A program made the position numbers and the translations under genes. The notes under the pieces are model-generated. The model worked only from the letters and a program-made list of their open reading frames with translations, was not told where the DNA came from and ran no database searches. A stretch of 64,000 bases of DNA from Phycisphaerales bacterium (GTDB lineage Bacteria; Planctomycetota; Phycisphaerae; Phycisphaerales; SM1A02): the NCBI GenBank assembly GCA_029242715.1, contig JAQWTL010000014.1, positions 45,952 to 109,951 on the forward strand, written 5' to 3'. This document shows positions 22,191-31,615 of this stretch, piece by piece. How positions within the stretch are numbered: position 1 is the first letter of the stretch; every line of letters starts with the position of its first letter.

Positions 22191-25015
22191 GACTCGTCTT
22201 CCTTCTTGCCCTTCTCGTCCGGCTTTGGTTCGCCGGGGTACCGAAGTGTTTCAGGATCGAACTCATCGATGTCGATCTGGATGGGCGCATCGTCGAGGGA
22301 ACCTTCTGGCAACTGTGGCTGGAGTTCACGGGGCTGATACTCCTTTTTTCCAGGCGCGTTGTTATCGACATGTGATTGGATACGGTTGTACACGTCCAGG
22401 TTGATAGCCTGCTCCGCCTCGTTGAGTTGATCGGCAAGAGGTCGAGCAACAGACTTGAGGCGTTCCAGGTCCTCGACGTTGAAGTTCGAGTAGTTGTCTT
22501 CAGGTCGGTGTACCACAGTTGGCGTAATGAATGCGATGAGTTCCTTGCGTTCAAGTCTCTGATCAGTGAATGTAAAGATCGGACCGATCAGTGGAATCTC
22601 CGAGAGGAAGGGGATGGCATACTTCGTGATCTGCTCGGCTTCTCGAAGGAGGCCGCCAATGACGAGCGTCTGTCCATCCAGCAGAATGACGTGTGAGTTC
22701 ACCTGCTTTCGGTTGAACTCGGCACTGGTCGATGTTCCGACCAGGACGTCTGGTCCGACATCGGAAAGCTCGAGTGCCACGCTGAGATCCACGGCACCTT
22801 CTTCGGTGATTCGAGGGCGCACGTTCAGAAAGACACCGACATTGCGGTAGTTGATGTTTGTCAAGGTATTGAGACCACCGGAAGCCGCATCCGTCTGACT
22901 GGAGGCCACGGGGTATTCCTTGCCACTGAAGAAGACGGCTTCCTCGTTGTCTGCTGTGAAGACGCGTGGTTCCTGGATGATCCGAGCATTGGTCAGGGTT
23001 GCCAGTGCTTCAACAATCACTGAAACCGAATAGGGGCCAAGGTTCAGGGTGGAATCGGTTGTCGCAGCACCGCTTCCGAGGATGTTGCTGAGGAAGCCAG
23101 TGGCGACTGCAGTAAAATCGGCATTGCCACCAATGAATGGCCCTTCATTTGACCAGCCGTTGCCCACCTTGATACCCAGAGCGAGATCATCTTGGATCTC
23201 GATTTCAACGATGGTTGCGGCAATCTGTACCTGTCGACGTGGTTGATCCAGGCCTCGGATGAGATCTCGCATCGAATCCAGGTAGGCAGGGGGAGACATG
23301 ATCGCCAGCGCATTCTGGCGAATGATTGGAACGACACGGACTTTGCCGATGAGGGCTGATTCGGGAGCTTGTTCATCAGCATTGCCACCGGTCTGCCATG
23401 GGAACTGGAGGTCGCCGCCACCGCCTTCGCCACCGGAGGGGCCTTCGACCCCGGCGCCGCCCTCGCCGCTGTCGGCGAAGCCTTCAGCGGTCAGTCCTGT
23501 AGCGGGCCGTGGGAGATTGACTCTCGCGCCAGCCTTTGCCAGAAGCACATTGATTTCCTCAGAGAGTTCTACAGCATCGGCATACTTCAATGAGATGATT
23601 TCCGGGAGGCCTACGGAACTGGGTTGATCAAGATCTTCGATGATGCTTTCAATGAAACCAAAGCTCTCGACAGTTCTTGCCAGTACCAGCAGCGCATTCT
23701 TGTCTTCGTAAGCATCAATGCGGTAAACCCCGCTGATACCCGAGGTGGCACTGCCACGTTGGTTGGAATTGCCGCCGGCGCCTCGGTTTGCTCCAGACGT
23801 CGTGCTTGAACCGGTGCCGAGAACCTCTTCCAGAAGGCTCTGGACCTTGAGAGGGTCTGTGTACTTGAGAAAGAAGAGTCTTGAGGTGCCCTCTGGTCGC
23901 GGGATATCCCACTCGGTCACGATCAGGGTGGCAATCTCTTCCATCACGTCAGGCTCGGCCTGGACGGTAAGCGTGTTCTGCTGAACATTGACCGTGACCC
24001 GGAAGTCAACGTCGTCCGATCCGCCTGCAGTGGGCCGCCTGGCGGCAGTTCGATTCTGGGTATTTCTGTTGCCGCCTGTAGCAGGCCTTGAAGCACTGCC
24101 ACCAGTGCTTCCACTGGCCTGGAAAAGTTCCCAGACGTTGTCTGCGATTTCGCCCGCATCAGCCCACTTGAGTCTGAAGGTGTGCATTCGCTGGTTGACC
24201 CATTTCTGGTCCAACTGCTCGATGATGACCTCGAATTGCTGACAGAGTCCGACATCGCCCAGAACCATGATCTGGTTGGAAAGGCCATCGACGGCATACT
24301 TGCCGTAATCAGGTACGAATTCCTGGATGTTGTTGAGGATGTTGTCCGCATTGGCCTGCTCGACCTGGAAGATCTTGATGACGAGCGTGCCCCGATCGAT
24401 GCGACCCATGACGGATTCATTCGCGTTGACAACCTCGATCTCGCCCATTTCCTTGGTCATGGTTCCAAGATCACCAATCAAGATGACGTCATCACGTTCG
24501 ATGATGCCTACACCGTTGAGGCGTAGATAGGTGAACAGCATGTCCAACGCTTCTTTGCGAGGAATGAAGTCGTCCATGATGATCGTGAACTTCTTGCTCT
24601 GGATCTGCTGGGCGTTGATTGGCATGACTGCCTTGCCCGTCTGGGTTGCGATCCATTCATAGAGTTCCTTGACGGAAACATCCTTGAGTCCGAGTTTGAC
24701 TTCGCCTTCTGGCACAGGCCGACGGTCGCCTCGATGTCGCCGGACCTGGGAGTTGTCGGGCAACACGATTTCAATGACCTCGGTATCACCTTCAGTTGGT
24801 TCAACGACGACAGTTGTTTCATCGCTGACTGGGGTTTCATTCAGGACGGAGTTGTTCGCAGGGGGGTCCTGAGGCGCAGGCCGGTCACTGTTTGGGTTAC
24901 TTGCTGGAGGTGGAGGGGACTGGGGGTCAGGCCGATCCTGAGCTTGAACAGCCACAGTCAGAACCATTGAAAACAGCACCGTTGCGAGTCGCAGGACGTT
25001 TGGCATCGTGTTCAC
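22187..25015 (-). CDS. gspD: Type II secretion system secretin
   Basis: This is the outer-membrane channel of the type II secretion system, 942 residues from a GTG at 25015. I chose that start because AAGGAG (25024-25029) lies eight bases before it and the signal peptide MPNVLRLATVLFSMVLTVAVQAQ begins three codons later; the upstream ATG at 25093 has no such support. A Pro/Asp/Asn-rich linker precedes an N0-like domain near residues 100-170, followed by N1-N3-type repeats (for example FFLKYTDPLKVQSLLEEVLG). The secretin core runs from about 590 to 840, with the signature VILLDGQTLVIGGLL and IPLIGPIFTF. Low-complexity Gly/Ser/Asn insertions sit near 298-332, 398-425 and 512-533, inside the periplasmic repeats. 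Confidence 0.95.
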   Translation of the reverse strand: MNTMPNVLRLATVLFSMVLTVAVQAQDRPDPQSPPPPASNPNSDRPAPQDPPANNSVLNETPVSDETTVVVEPTEGDTEVIEIVLPDNSQVRRHRGDRRPVPEGEVKLGLKDVSVKELYEWIATQTGKAVMPINAQQIQSKKFTIIMDDFIPRKEALDMLFTYLRLNGVGIIERDDVILIGDLGTMTKEMGEIEVVNANESVMGRIDRGTLVIKIFQVEQANADNILNNIQEFVPDYGKYAVDGLSNQIMVLGDVGLCQQFEVIIEQLDQKWVNQRMHTFRLKWADAGEIADNVWELFQASGSTGGSASRPATGGNRNTQNRTAARRPTAGGSDDVDFRVTVNVQQNTLTVQAEPDVMEEIATLIVTEWDIPRPEGTSRLFFLKYTDPLKVQSLLEEVLGTGSSTTSGANRGAGGNSNQRGSATSGISGVYRIDAYEDKNALLVLARTVESFGFIESIIEDLDQPSSVGLPEIISLKYADAVELSEEINVLLAKAGARVNLPRPATGLTAEGFADSGEGGAGVEGPSGGEGGGGDLQFPWQTGGNADEQAPESALIGKVRVVPIIRQNALAIMSPPAYLDSMRDLIRGLDQPRRQVQIAATIVEIEIQDDLALGIKVGNGWSNEGPFIGGNADFTAVATGFLSNILGSGAATTDSTLNLGPYSVSVIVEALATLTNARIIQEPRVFTADNEEAVFFSGKEYPVASSQTDAASGGLNTLTNINYRNVGVFLNVRPRITEEGAVDLSVALELSDVGPDVLVGTSTSAEFNRKQVNSHVILLDGQTLVIGGLLREAEQITKYAIPFLSEIPLIGPIFTFTDQRLERKELIAFITPTVVHRPEDNYSNFNVEDLERLKSVARPLADQLNEAEQAINLDVYNRIQSHVDNNAPGKKEYQPRELQPQLPEGSLDDAPIQIDIDEFDPETLRYPGEPKPDEKGKKEDES

Positions 25016-25023
25016 GAATCGGG

Positions 25024-25029
25024 CTCCTT
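25024..25029 (-). promoter_or_regulatory. Ribosome binding site that decides the gspD start
   Basis: Read on the minus strand, AAGGAG is followed by eight bases and then GTG at 25015. It supports the GTG start of gspD over upstream ATG codons, which overlap or abut the preceding gene. Confidence 0.7.
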
Positions 25030-25100
25030 GGCCTGGGTTTCCAGACGGGGCATGGGGCTCGTGCAGTGGGGCAGTGGTGGTGTCGTATTCCATGGGGATC

Positions 25101-26258
25101 TCATTCGGTTCCGGGAGCATCAGTGTCCGGTTTATCTTCGGTTGTGCCATCGGGCGCCTCGTCTGGTTCTTCGGAATCAGTTGCTGAGGCTTCATTGGCA
25201 GAACTGTTGTCGTTGGCAGTCAACGTGCTGTTTGCATTGTCAACTTCAGCCATTGGTTCGCTGGAGTTGTCATTGCCTGGCAGCATCGTTGCATTGGCAT
25301 TGAAGGCAGGTGTTTCGGTGGCATTGGTGTTGCCTGCAAGCTGGTCGCTTGCGTTGCTGTTTGTGGCATTCGCCTCTTCAGCCTCTTCCTCTTCAATAAC
25401 TGGCTCAGGTTTCGGCGGACGGGGTTTCAGATTCTGTACAGACAGGACATCGGCCTTGAATATCTCGATCGGTGTCTCATTGTCTTCGACGCTTACAACA
25501 AGCCATGCTCGATTGGCTCGAGTCAGCATGCCGGTGATGGACGCCTCGTAAGGCCCCTGGCGGTAGCGGATTTGGACAGGATCACCCGCCACTGTCCCTG
25601 CTGGCCAGCCGGACAGGCCTTCAAGAAGAGGAATGTCATCGGGAGTGTCTCTGGCCTCCGCGATAATGTCTGTCTCCGATGTTGATAAGTCGACTCCCTT
25701 GTTGAGAAAATCAGGCTCTTTCATTTCGAAGAGTGTGACGTTGTACGGGCCGCCCTTCTTGTACTTGACCTCAATGTCATGAGGGGCATTGGCACTGAGC
25801 AGTTCGATGTCCTGTTCAGTTTCCCCGACATTGATGATCAGCAGTTGGCCACCTGATGCACGGAAGAAGGCCGTGGGGCCAACGATGGCTTGCAGATCAG
25901 GACCGGTGTAGGTCTTGGGGTACGTCGGCTCGACAGGCTTGGGGTCGACCTTGACCGGAGGTGGCAGGACTTTTACTTCCTTCTTTGGCGGGGTTACGAC
26001 CTTGGGCTTGGGCCTTGACGGAGACGGTGGTCGAAAGAAGAAGGAGCGGCCATTGAATCGTTCAAGATCAGTGGTCATGGCCAACTTGTGAGAATCGACC
26101 AGGTGCGTCACCTTGTTTGGCTCGGGCGCACTTGAACTTGCAGCTGTTCCAGTCGAGGACACCAGTGGTGGCAGTTCTATGACTACGAGGATCACGATCA
26201 GCAGGATTGCCAGAAGGCTTACGCCAAGTGGTCCCATCAGAGGGCTGGAGGTTTTCAT
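25101..26258 (-). CDS. GspC/PilP-like inner-membrane protein with Asn-rich tail
   Basis: This 385-residue protein has a single membrane anchor at residues 8-30 and a proline/lysine-rich linker (PKPKVVTPPKKEVKVLPPP near 85-105). A central beta-rich domain follows, and near residues 220-280 is a region like the homology region of GspC/PilP (GDPVQIRYRQGPYEASITGML). The position between gspM and gspD and the domain order argue for the protein that links the inner-membrane platform to the secretin. Sequence similarity to GspC is weak, so no symbol is given. The last ~100 residues are acidic and rich in Asn, Ala, Ser and Thr with many N-x-S/T triplets, which is not a usual GspC feature. It overlaps gspM by four bases. 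Confidence 0.65.
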   Translation of the reverse strand: MKTSSPLMGPLGVSLLAILLIVILVVIELPPLVSSTGTAASSSAPEPNKVTHLVDSHKLAMTTDLERFNGRSFFFRPPSPSRPKPKVVTPPKKEVKVLPPPVKVDPKPVEPTYPKTYTGPDLQAIVGPTAFFRASGGQLLIINVGETEQDIELLSANAPHDIEVKYKKGGPYNVTLFEMKEPDFLNKGVDLSTSETDIIAEARDTPDDIPLLEGLSGWPAGTVAGDPVQIRYRQGPYEASITGMLTRANRAWLVVSVEDNETPIEIFKADVLSVQNLKPRPPKPEPVIEEEEAEEANATNSNASDQLAGNTNATETPAFNANATMLPGNDNSSEPMAEVDNANSTLTANDNSSANEASATDSEEPDEAPDGTTEDKPDTDAPGTE

Positions 26259-26848
26259 CGTCCGCGACCTCCTCTGCCTGCTCGTACCCAGGACTCGAGT
26301 GTCAGGCGGACTCTGAGGACGCCTTTTCCTTCTCGGTCGAGCTTGACTGAAGAGATGGCTTCGATGGCAGGATCACTCTCCAGTTCAGCGATGATGTCTA
26401 CTGCCACCTGGGGCTTCGACTGGAAGTCCAGATCCACTTTCAGTCTTTCCAGTTTCTCATTGCCTGGAGTCAGTCCGGCGGATTTCGAGGAGTTGATCGG
26501 TGTTGGACGGTGCATCGTGAATGAATCATTCTTGATGCCCCTGTCTTCCAGAAGTTCCTGAACATGTTGGGCGAGTTGGAGCGATCCCTGTTGTTTGCGG
26601 TCTGGGAGTTTGAGGTCGCCAAATCCGATCGCGGCGTTCCTGATGTCAGAGGGGACTTCGGCATCTGATTTCAATCGTTGAAGATCGAGTTCAATACGAT
26701 CGGCATTGTCCGCCCATCCCTGGGCAGTTGGCTGAACCAATTTTGCCCAGAGAAGAAATGCAATCAGGAATATTGCGGCCAAGGCAACCCACTGCATGAC
26801 ACGAGGGAGTTCCTGGAAGCGATCAAGATGTTCCCGGGCATTACTCAT
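26255..26848 (-). CDS. gspM: Type II secretion protein GspM-like (PilO-like)
   Basis: A bitopic inner-membrane protein of 197 residues: short cytoplasmic N-terminus, one membrane helix near residues 19-37 (WVALAAIFLIAFLLWAKLV), a coiled-coil-prone segment, and a C-terminal ferredoxin-like periplasmic domain with VDLDFQSKPQVAVDIIAELES. This is the layout of GspM/PilO, which pairs with GspL. The basic tail ends RGGRGR. It overlaps both neighbours by four bases. Assignment rests on topology and position more than on residue identity. Confidence 0.75.
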   Translation of the reverse strand: MSNAREHLDRFQELPRVMQWVALAAIFLIAFLLWAKLVQPTAQGWADNADRIELDLQRLKSDAEVPSDIRNAAIGFGDLKLPDRKQQGSLQLAQHVQELLEDRGIKNDSFTMHRPTPINSSKSAGLTPGNEKLERLKVDLDFQSKPQVAVDIIAELESDPAIEAISSVKLDREGKGVLRVRLTLESWVRAGRGGRGR

Positions 26849-28770
26849 GGATTGTTCTTGCTCTTGAGGCCTTCCATCAGAAGGTTGAATTGGTCGGTGA
26901 GTTGTTTCGTCAACTCCTCGTTATTCCTCGCATACTTTCTGGCTCGAGATACTTCTACGAGTTGTTCTCGGATTTCTGGAGCGGTCATCGCTTCGATCTG
27001 ATCCTGAGAGAGCATCTCTGGTATGCGACCAGTCATGGCGGAATTGCTGTTGCCTCCTCGGCTGTCCGAGTCTGCGCGTGTGGCACCATCGCCACTGGAT
27101 CGGCCCTGTGGTCGCCTGGCGTTGTTGCCCCGGCGTTCGTCGGCTGCATTGGTTACCGGTGCCTGTGCCGTTGCATTTTCCGGCACTGCGGAAGTTGTTT
27201 CGGGCGGTGTGGAAACGGCAGGAGTTGATGCGACCGGAGTCGAGGGCGTGTTGGGTGTTGTGCTTGAAGGAGGTGTGTAGGAAGGGTCGCCTGATGCGAG
27301 GACCGATTCGCCGGCAGCAACGGCTTCCTTGCCATACAGCCTCTCGGCCAGGGTGTAGGTGCCGAAGTCACGGGCCTCCTCATAACGTGGCCGATACAGA
27401 GGGCGTGCCACTCGGGCGTCAATTGAGAATGTGCGGGGGCCGTAGGTATCCATGTCATCCCATCGCAGGGTGACATCATCAAAGATGCCCATGGACTCCA
27501 GCTGGTCCTTCATGTCAGTGACAAGCCGTGCAGCATCCGTTCCGGCCGGTGGTGTTGCTGTGCCGCTGATTTTGAGTGGTTCGCCGTGTCCCAAACGGAT
27601 TGTTTCGATCTTGATTCCTTCTGGCGTGCTGTTGCTGATGTCCGCCAGGAGCTTTGTCATGGGCCAGGCCTCGGACTGCAGGGCCCTGTACATGGCGAAC
27701 TGCCTTTGCTGGCGTTCGCTTTGTTGGACCATGTAGTCAAGTGAAGGGTGTGAGACCTTCAGGAGACCAAGGCGAATACCGCTGATGGCCAGGGGAGCAA
27801 AGACCAGCAATATGACGGCTGCAACCATGAGCCATGCCGCAATCCGAATGCTCGAAAGCTGCTCTGTCGTAGCTTCGACGAGGCTTGGTTGAATGGCCGG
27901 CAGATCCCTCTGGAACATGGTCAAGGCAATGAGATCATCACTCATTGCAAGTAACGCACCCAGAGCGATGCCGTACTGGTTCATCCATGCATCATCGATG
28001 ACGTGTTCGTATTCGGTACGTTGCTTGACGGATTCAATCACCATGTCTGAGAGCATTAACTGCTGAGCGGAGCCATCTGCAGCACTTGTCATGGCATCTG
28101 CCATGGCCTCAACGCGATCCATGGGCAGGTCGGCCTGCAGGGCGGTCTCGACTACGGCAGACTTGATTGTCTGGGTATTGTCACCGTGCTCAAGGTCTTC
28201 CCGCAATGCGCGGACTTGCACCCCTTGCATGTGTGAAATGGCTATGGCCAGGCTGTTGTTGCTCGCATCAATCCAGAGAAGGGGATTGGCTGGCCTGTTG
28301 ACTCCAAGAAGGGAAGCCAATGCTGCAACATCCGGCGTGTAGAGCGGCGTTATGTCCAGTGCCGGTGTTGACCACGGAGAAGTTTCTGGCCAGGCCAGGA
28401 TGAGGCCTGTACGCATCGCATCTGTTCCGGATGAGGGCAGCATCGCAACGGCCAGTCGATGTGGCGGCGCTGTTCCAAGCAGCTGTGTCTCTGCCTGCAG
28501 ACGCAACGCTTCTTCAAGCGATTCATTTTCCCCATCCGGGAGACTGCACGTACGGCAGATGATTTCTGATGAGGGGAGAATGGCTCGAACAGTTTGAGCG
28601 TTAACGCGATCAATCCACGCTTGGAGTTCCGCATCGGTGTCTACGACTTGCACGTCGACAACCTTGACCCTTGAAGCATCCAAGGGCTGCCCGGCCAGGC
28701 AGGACCAGCGGCCACCTTGCCGGTGAATGACGGCCACGATGTTGGTTTGAGGGGACTCGAATGAACTCAT
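26845..28770 (-). CDS. gspL: GspL-like protein (PilM/PilN-type fusion)
   Basis: The platform protein of 641 residues combines a cytoplasmic actin-like region (about 1-300), a membrane helix near 307-330 (LMVAAVILLVFAPLAI) and a PilN-like periplasmic domain near 340-450 that includes ISNSTPEGIKIETIRLG. In pili these parts are separate PilM and PilN; in type II systems GspL fuses them. The actin-like half lacks an obvious strong nucleotide-binding DxG signature. A low-complexity Thr/Pro/Ser region of about 60 residues (near 490-550) and an Arg/Asn-rich stretch lead to a final helical segment with SQDQIEAMTAPEIREQLVEV, which has no counterpart in standard GspL. It sits between gspK (88-base gap) and gspM (ATGA overlap). 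Confidence 0.75.
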   Translation of the reverse strand: MSSFESPQTNIVAVIHRQGGRWSCLAGQPLDASRVKVVDVQVVDTDAELQAWIDRVNAQTVRAILPSSEIICRTCSLPDGENESLEEALRLQAETQLLGTAPPHRLAVAMLPSSGTDAMRTGLILAWPETSPWSTPALDITPLYTPDVAALASLLGVNRPANPLLWIDASNNSLAIAISHMQGVQVRALREDLEHGDNTQTIKSAVVETALQADLPMDRVEAMADAMTSAADGSAQQLMLSDMVIESVKQRTEYEHVIDDAWMNQYGIALGALLAMSDDLIALTMFQRDLPAIQPSLVEATTEQLSSIRIAAWLMVAAVILLVFAPLAISGIRLGLLKVSHPSLDYMVQQSERQQRQFAMYRALQSEAWPMTKLLADISNSTPEGIKIETIRLGHGEPLKISGTATPPAGTDAARLVTDMKDQLESMGIFDDVTLRWDDMDTYGPRTFSIDARVARPLYRPRYEEARDFGTYTLAERLYGKEAVAAGESVLASGDPSYTPPSSTTPNTPSTPVASTPAVSTPPETTSAVPENATAQAPVTNAADERRGNNARRPQGRSSGDGATRADSDSRGGNSNSAMTGRIPEMLSQDQIEAMTAPEIREQLVEVSRARKYARNNEELTKQLTDQFNLLMEGLKSKNNP

Positions 28771-28857
28771 GGCTGCTTGTGGCTCAACGGTGGCAGGATA
28801 GTCGATCTGGGGGGCGTATACCGGCTTTTTGCCCCTTCAAAGCGGTCTTTAGATACG

Positions 28858-30198
28858 TCAATCTTCCCGGTATTCAATGATCTGGACCGGTATTGTTGAA
28901 CGATCAACCACCGTGATGATTTCCACTTCTTGGCCGGTTCCTTTGCTCTTGCCACGAGAAATGATCGTGAACACGTTGCTTTGGGTCGTAAAGAGGCTTA
29001 GAAGGCGCTCCATGGAGGTTTCATCCATGTTGGGCAACTCCCAGAGGTCCATCAGGCTGGTGATCCCTTCGACCCTGTTCTGCCTCATGGCCAGCAGATC
29101 ATCCACGAATCGTTCCTGATCCTGGAACATCTCATAGAGCAGTTTGGCGGGGACCGTATTGATGTTGATCTTGCCCCAGCGGGGCCGGTGAGGGGGGGTG
29201 AGGGAGGTCTCATTCAGGATCCGATCCACCTCTTCTGGGAAGAACGTCACCGTATTGCTGGAGCTCTCCTGGTCGTTGTCGTCCAGGCTTCCAAACCGAT
29301 TTGATTCCTGTAGTTCAGCGGGCTTGTTTTCCAGAACAAGATCTGTGAGTTGAAACTGCTCGTCCTGTGCACGGCTGACCAGGCTCTGGGCCTGCTCAAG
29401 TGTGAGTTCAAGCCGCTCCTGGAGTTCAAGCGGATCTGCAGCCTTCAGCCACAATCGCGGAAGTCCGGAGGATGTTGGGCCGCCACCTCGTGTCCGTGTT
29501 GTCAGGAACTCGGACCATCCGGCCTCCAGAACATGGTCGGGTTCGTCGATTGGCAGCGTGGATTCACCGTCATCTTCACTGAGATCCATCCAGTGATTCA
29601 GGTTCCAGTCTTCCCCACGGATATCTTCAGGTTCCACGCCTGCAATGAGTTCCATTTCAGCAATGTGCCAGAGTGGACCGTTGCGAGGCTCGTAGCGTGC
29701 ATCCAGACTCAGGTACCAGTCCCTTTCCACACCAAGGCTGCTTGGCTCGTCGTCCTCGTCAATCCAGTCTGTAATGGAGTCATAGACGCCAAAGGCAAGG
29801 GGGTAGAAGAGAATGTTGAGATAGGGGCGTACTTGCTCATCATTGACATTCAGTTTGGAGTGTTCATCCATTGGACCTCGCCATTCGATTCCGTCTGCTG
29901 AGTGCCGAATGAGCCACTCCCCATTCTCGGTTTCTCCCTGGGCGATGCCATCAGTCTCCATCTCCAGGTAGAGAAGCAAGGCATCCTCCTCCTCGGGGAA
30001 GGAAGAGATCTCCGCCATCTTGGCGATGGTCGATTCGATTCCGGCTCTGGCAGCCCACCTTGCTGTGATGCGGTCCTGGACCTCGGTGCCAAGCATGCTT
30101 TGGCGGCTTGAAAAGACCAGGAGAGAGGCGGTGACCAGACCTGCAATCGCGATCGCCCAGATGACCACAACCATGGCTAATCCTCTGGTTCTGTTCAT
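28858..30198 (-). CDS. gspK: Type II secretion minor pseudopilin GspK
   Basis: This pseudopilin caps the tip of the secretion pseudopilus. The 446-residue protein starts with a short basic leader and GLAMVVVIWAIAIAGLVTASLL; the usual Glu at +5 of the mature protein is missing, which is normal for GspK. The helical insertion typical of GspK occupies the middle, with two helix-hairpin-helix-like segments (LELTLEQAQSLVSRAQ and KININTVPAKLLYEMFQ). It starts inside the end of gspJ (four-base overlap). Family members average about 320 residues, so this one is long. Confidence 0.88.
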   Translation of the reverse strand: MNRTRGLAMVVVIWAIAIAGLVTASLLVFSSRQSMLGTEVQDRITARWAARAGIESTIAKMAEISSFPEEEDALLLYLEMETDGIAQGETENGEWLIRHSADGIEWRGPMDEHSKLNVNDEQVRPYLNILFYPLAFGVYDSITDWIDEDDEPSSLGVERDWYLSLDARYEPRNGPLWHIAEMELIAGVEPEDIRGEDWNLNHWMDLSEDDGESTLPIDEPDHVLEAGWSEFLTTRTRGGGPTSSGLPRLWLKAADPLELQERLELTLEQAQSLVSRAQDEQFQLTDLVLENKPAELQESNRFGSLDDNDQESSSNTVTFFPEEVDRILNETSLTPPHRPRWGKININTVPAKLLYEMFQDQERFVDDLLAMRQNRVEGITSLMDLWELPNMDETSMERLLSLFTTQSNVFTIISRGKSKGTGQEVEIITVVDRSTIPVQIIEYRED

Positions 30199-31148
30199 CG
30201 TCCACCTCCTGCGCCTGCTGGGCTGCCTCCAGGGGCGGAAGGTCGTCCAGTTGGGAGTCCCGCTGGAACACCGGAGACTCTTCCCTGGGATTGTCCAGGC
30301 GTCCCCATTCCCGTCAGGCCTTCGTCTTCGCTGTTTCCTGAAGTCACTGTCAGAGGCAGGCTTGTGCCATTGGCAATGGCATCTGCAATGTCTTCAATTT
30401 GTTCAGGTGGGAGGTTTCGATCAAGGGCGATCTGCTCTGCAAGCTTCCAGTCAAGAACATCCTGTGGGTGTGGAGACCGGTCAAGAGGGGCGATGGTTCG
30501 CAGGGTGACAAGCGGCGCATTCAGTTGACCTTCTTCGCCGGGTTTGGCGCCGGTTGCAGTGACCGTGATTCGGAATCCTCGGGGGATTCCGTCGTAGTCA
30601 GAATCCCATTCGGAGAGCCATTGCTCGCCATCCCATGCCTCGATGTTCAATTCGACGATTCCTTCGACCACCGGATTGATCAAGCCACCTGCGCGTGGGT
30701 ACGTGTCAGGCAGCGCATCTCTTCTCTGCCAGAGCACCGGGCCGTCGTCATCATCAAGCACCTGCCATGAAGACTCGTATTCGATACCCTCGCCGTTGTA
30801 ATCAATGGTCCGAATAGCGCGGAGGTGGTTGTTGAATACGACGATCCAGTCCCGGGCGAGTTCGATGTTGTCGATTTCCTGTGAATCATCCTCAAGGAGG
30901 ACCCATGTCTGGAAGAGGTCCTGTCTGCGAAGGACTGAAAGAAGATCGGCTTGGATGCTGCGTAACGCCATGTCCGCCCGGATGTACGCGTCCATTCTCT
31001 CTCGACTCGTATTTTTGGCAGAGGTGATCTGCCCCAGCGAGACAGCGATGGCACCGAAGAGCATGGCCATGATCACGCCTGCGACGATGATTTCGACCAG
31101 CGTGAAGCCTCGAGAAACGCGTTGACTTGCCGTGCCGGGCATGTTCAT
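30195..31148 (-). CDS. gspJ: Type II secretion minor pseudopilin GspJ
   Basis: A minor pseudopilin of 317 residues. The prepilin leader ends at RG and the mature helix starts FTLVEIIVAGVIMAMLFGAIA with the conserved Glu at +5. The globular part contains EYESSWQVLDDDDGPVLWQRRD and VVEGIVELNIEAWDG, matching the GspJ pattern. A Gly/Pro-rich C-terminal tail of about 40 residues (after SEDEGLTGMG) extends beyond the usual family length. It is coupled to gspI and gspK by ATGA overlaps. Confidence 0.88.
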   Translation of the reverse strand: MNMPGTASQRVSRGFTLVEIIVAGVIMAMLFGAIAVSLGQITSAKNTSRERMDAYIRADMALRSIQADLLSVLRRQDLFQTWVLLEDDSQEIDNIELARDWIVVFNNHLRAIRTIDYNGEGIEYESSWQVLDDDDGPVLWQRRDALPDTYPRAGGLINPVVEGIVELNIEAWDGEQWLSEWDSDYDGIPRGFRITVTATGAKPGEEGQLNAPLVTLRTIAPLDRSPHPQDVLDWKLAEQIALDRNLPPEQIEDIADAIANGTSLPLTVTSGNSEDEGLTGMGTPGQSQGRVSGVPAGLPTGRPSAPGGSPAGAGGGR

Positions 31149-31615
31149 TCCACGTTCTCCTCGTAGTAAATGGCTTCTCGGTCAACAAATTCCAGTGGCC
31201 TTCGGTCGTCGTATTCTTCTGGTTCTCCCTGACGTGGAGAGATCTTGGACTGAAGTATGAAATCACGCTCGTCGCCATCCCACCGGATGATCACTGTGAC
31301 GAGATAGGGCTGCCAGTCGCCCACATGCTGGACTTCGACTTCGTAGTTGTACGCATCGAAGGGAGGTGGATAATCACCACTGGTCGGCTGTGTTCGCAGG
31401 AACTGCTGCGGGCCTTCCATGACGACAAGTCCCATCTGCTCATCAGCGAGCCATGCAGCCACCATGTTTTTTTCGCCAAGACCTTGTTGGGCCAGGGCCT
31501 GTGCGGCAAGTGACAGCGCAATCGAGAGACCGATTCCAAGGAGGATCGCTGCAAGGATGACCTCAAAGAGTGCGACGCCCCGTCGACATTTTCGGGCGGT
31601 AACGGACCACATCAC
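31145..31615 (-). CDS. gspI: Type II secretion minor pseudopilin GspI
   Basis: A 156-residue pseudopilin. Its leader ends CRRG and the mature part starts VALFEVILAAILLGIGLSIAL; Leu precedes the conserved Glu. The globular domain is short, with EKNMVAAWLADEQM, matching the KN-ANWLAENQ-type segment of GspI. It overlaps gspH and gspJ by four bases each. In known systems GspI nucleates the GspI-J-K tip complex, and all three genes lie together here. Confidence 0.88.
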   Translation of the reverse strand: MMWSVTARKCRRGVALFEVILAAILLGIGLSIALSLAAQALAQQGLGEKNMVAAWLADEQMGLVVMEGPQQFLRTQPTSGDYPPPFDAYNYEVEVQHVGDWQPYLVTVIIRWDGDERDFILQSKISPRQGEPEEYDDRRPLEFVDREAIYYEENVE

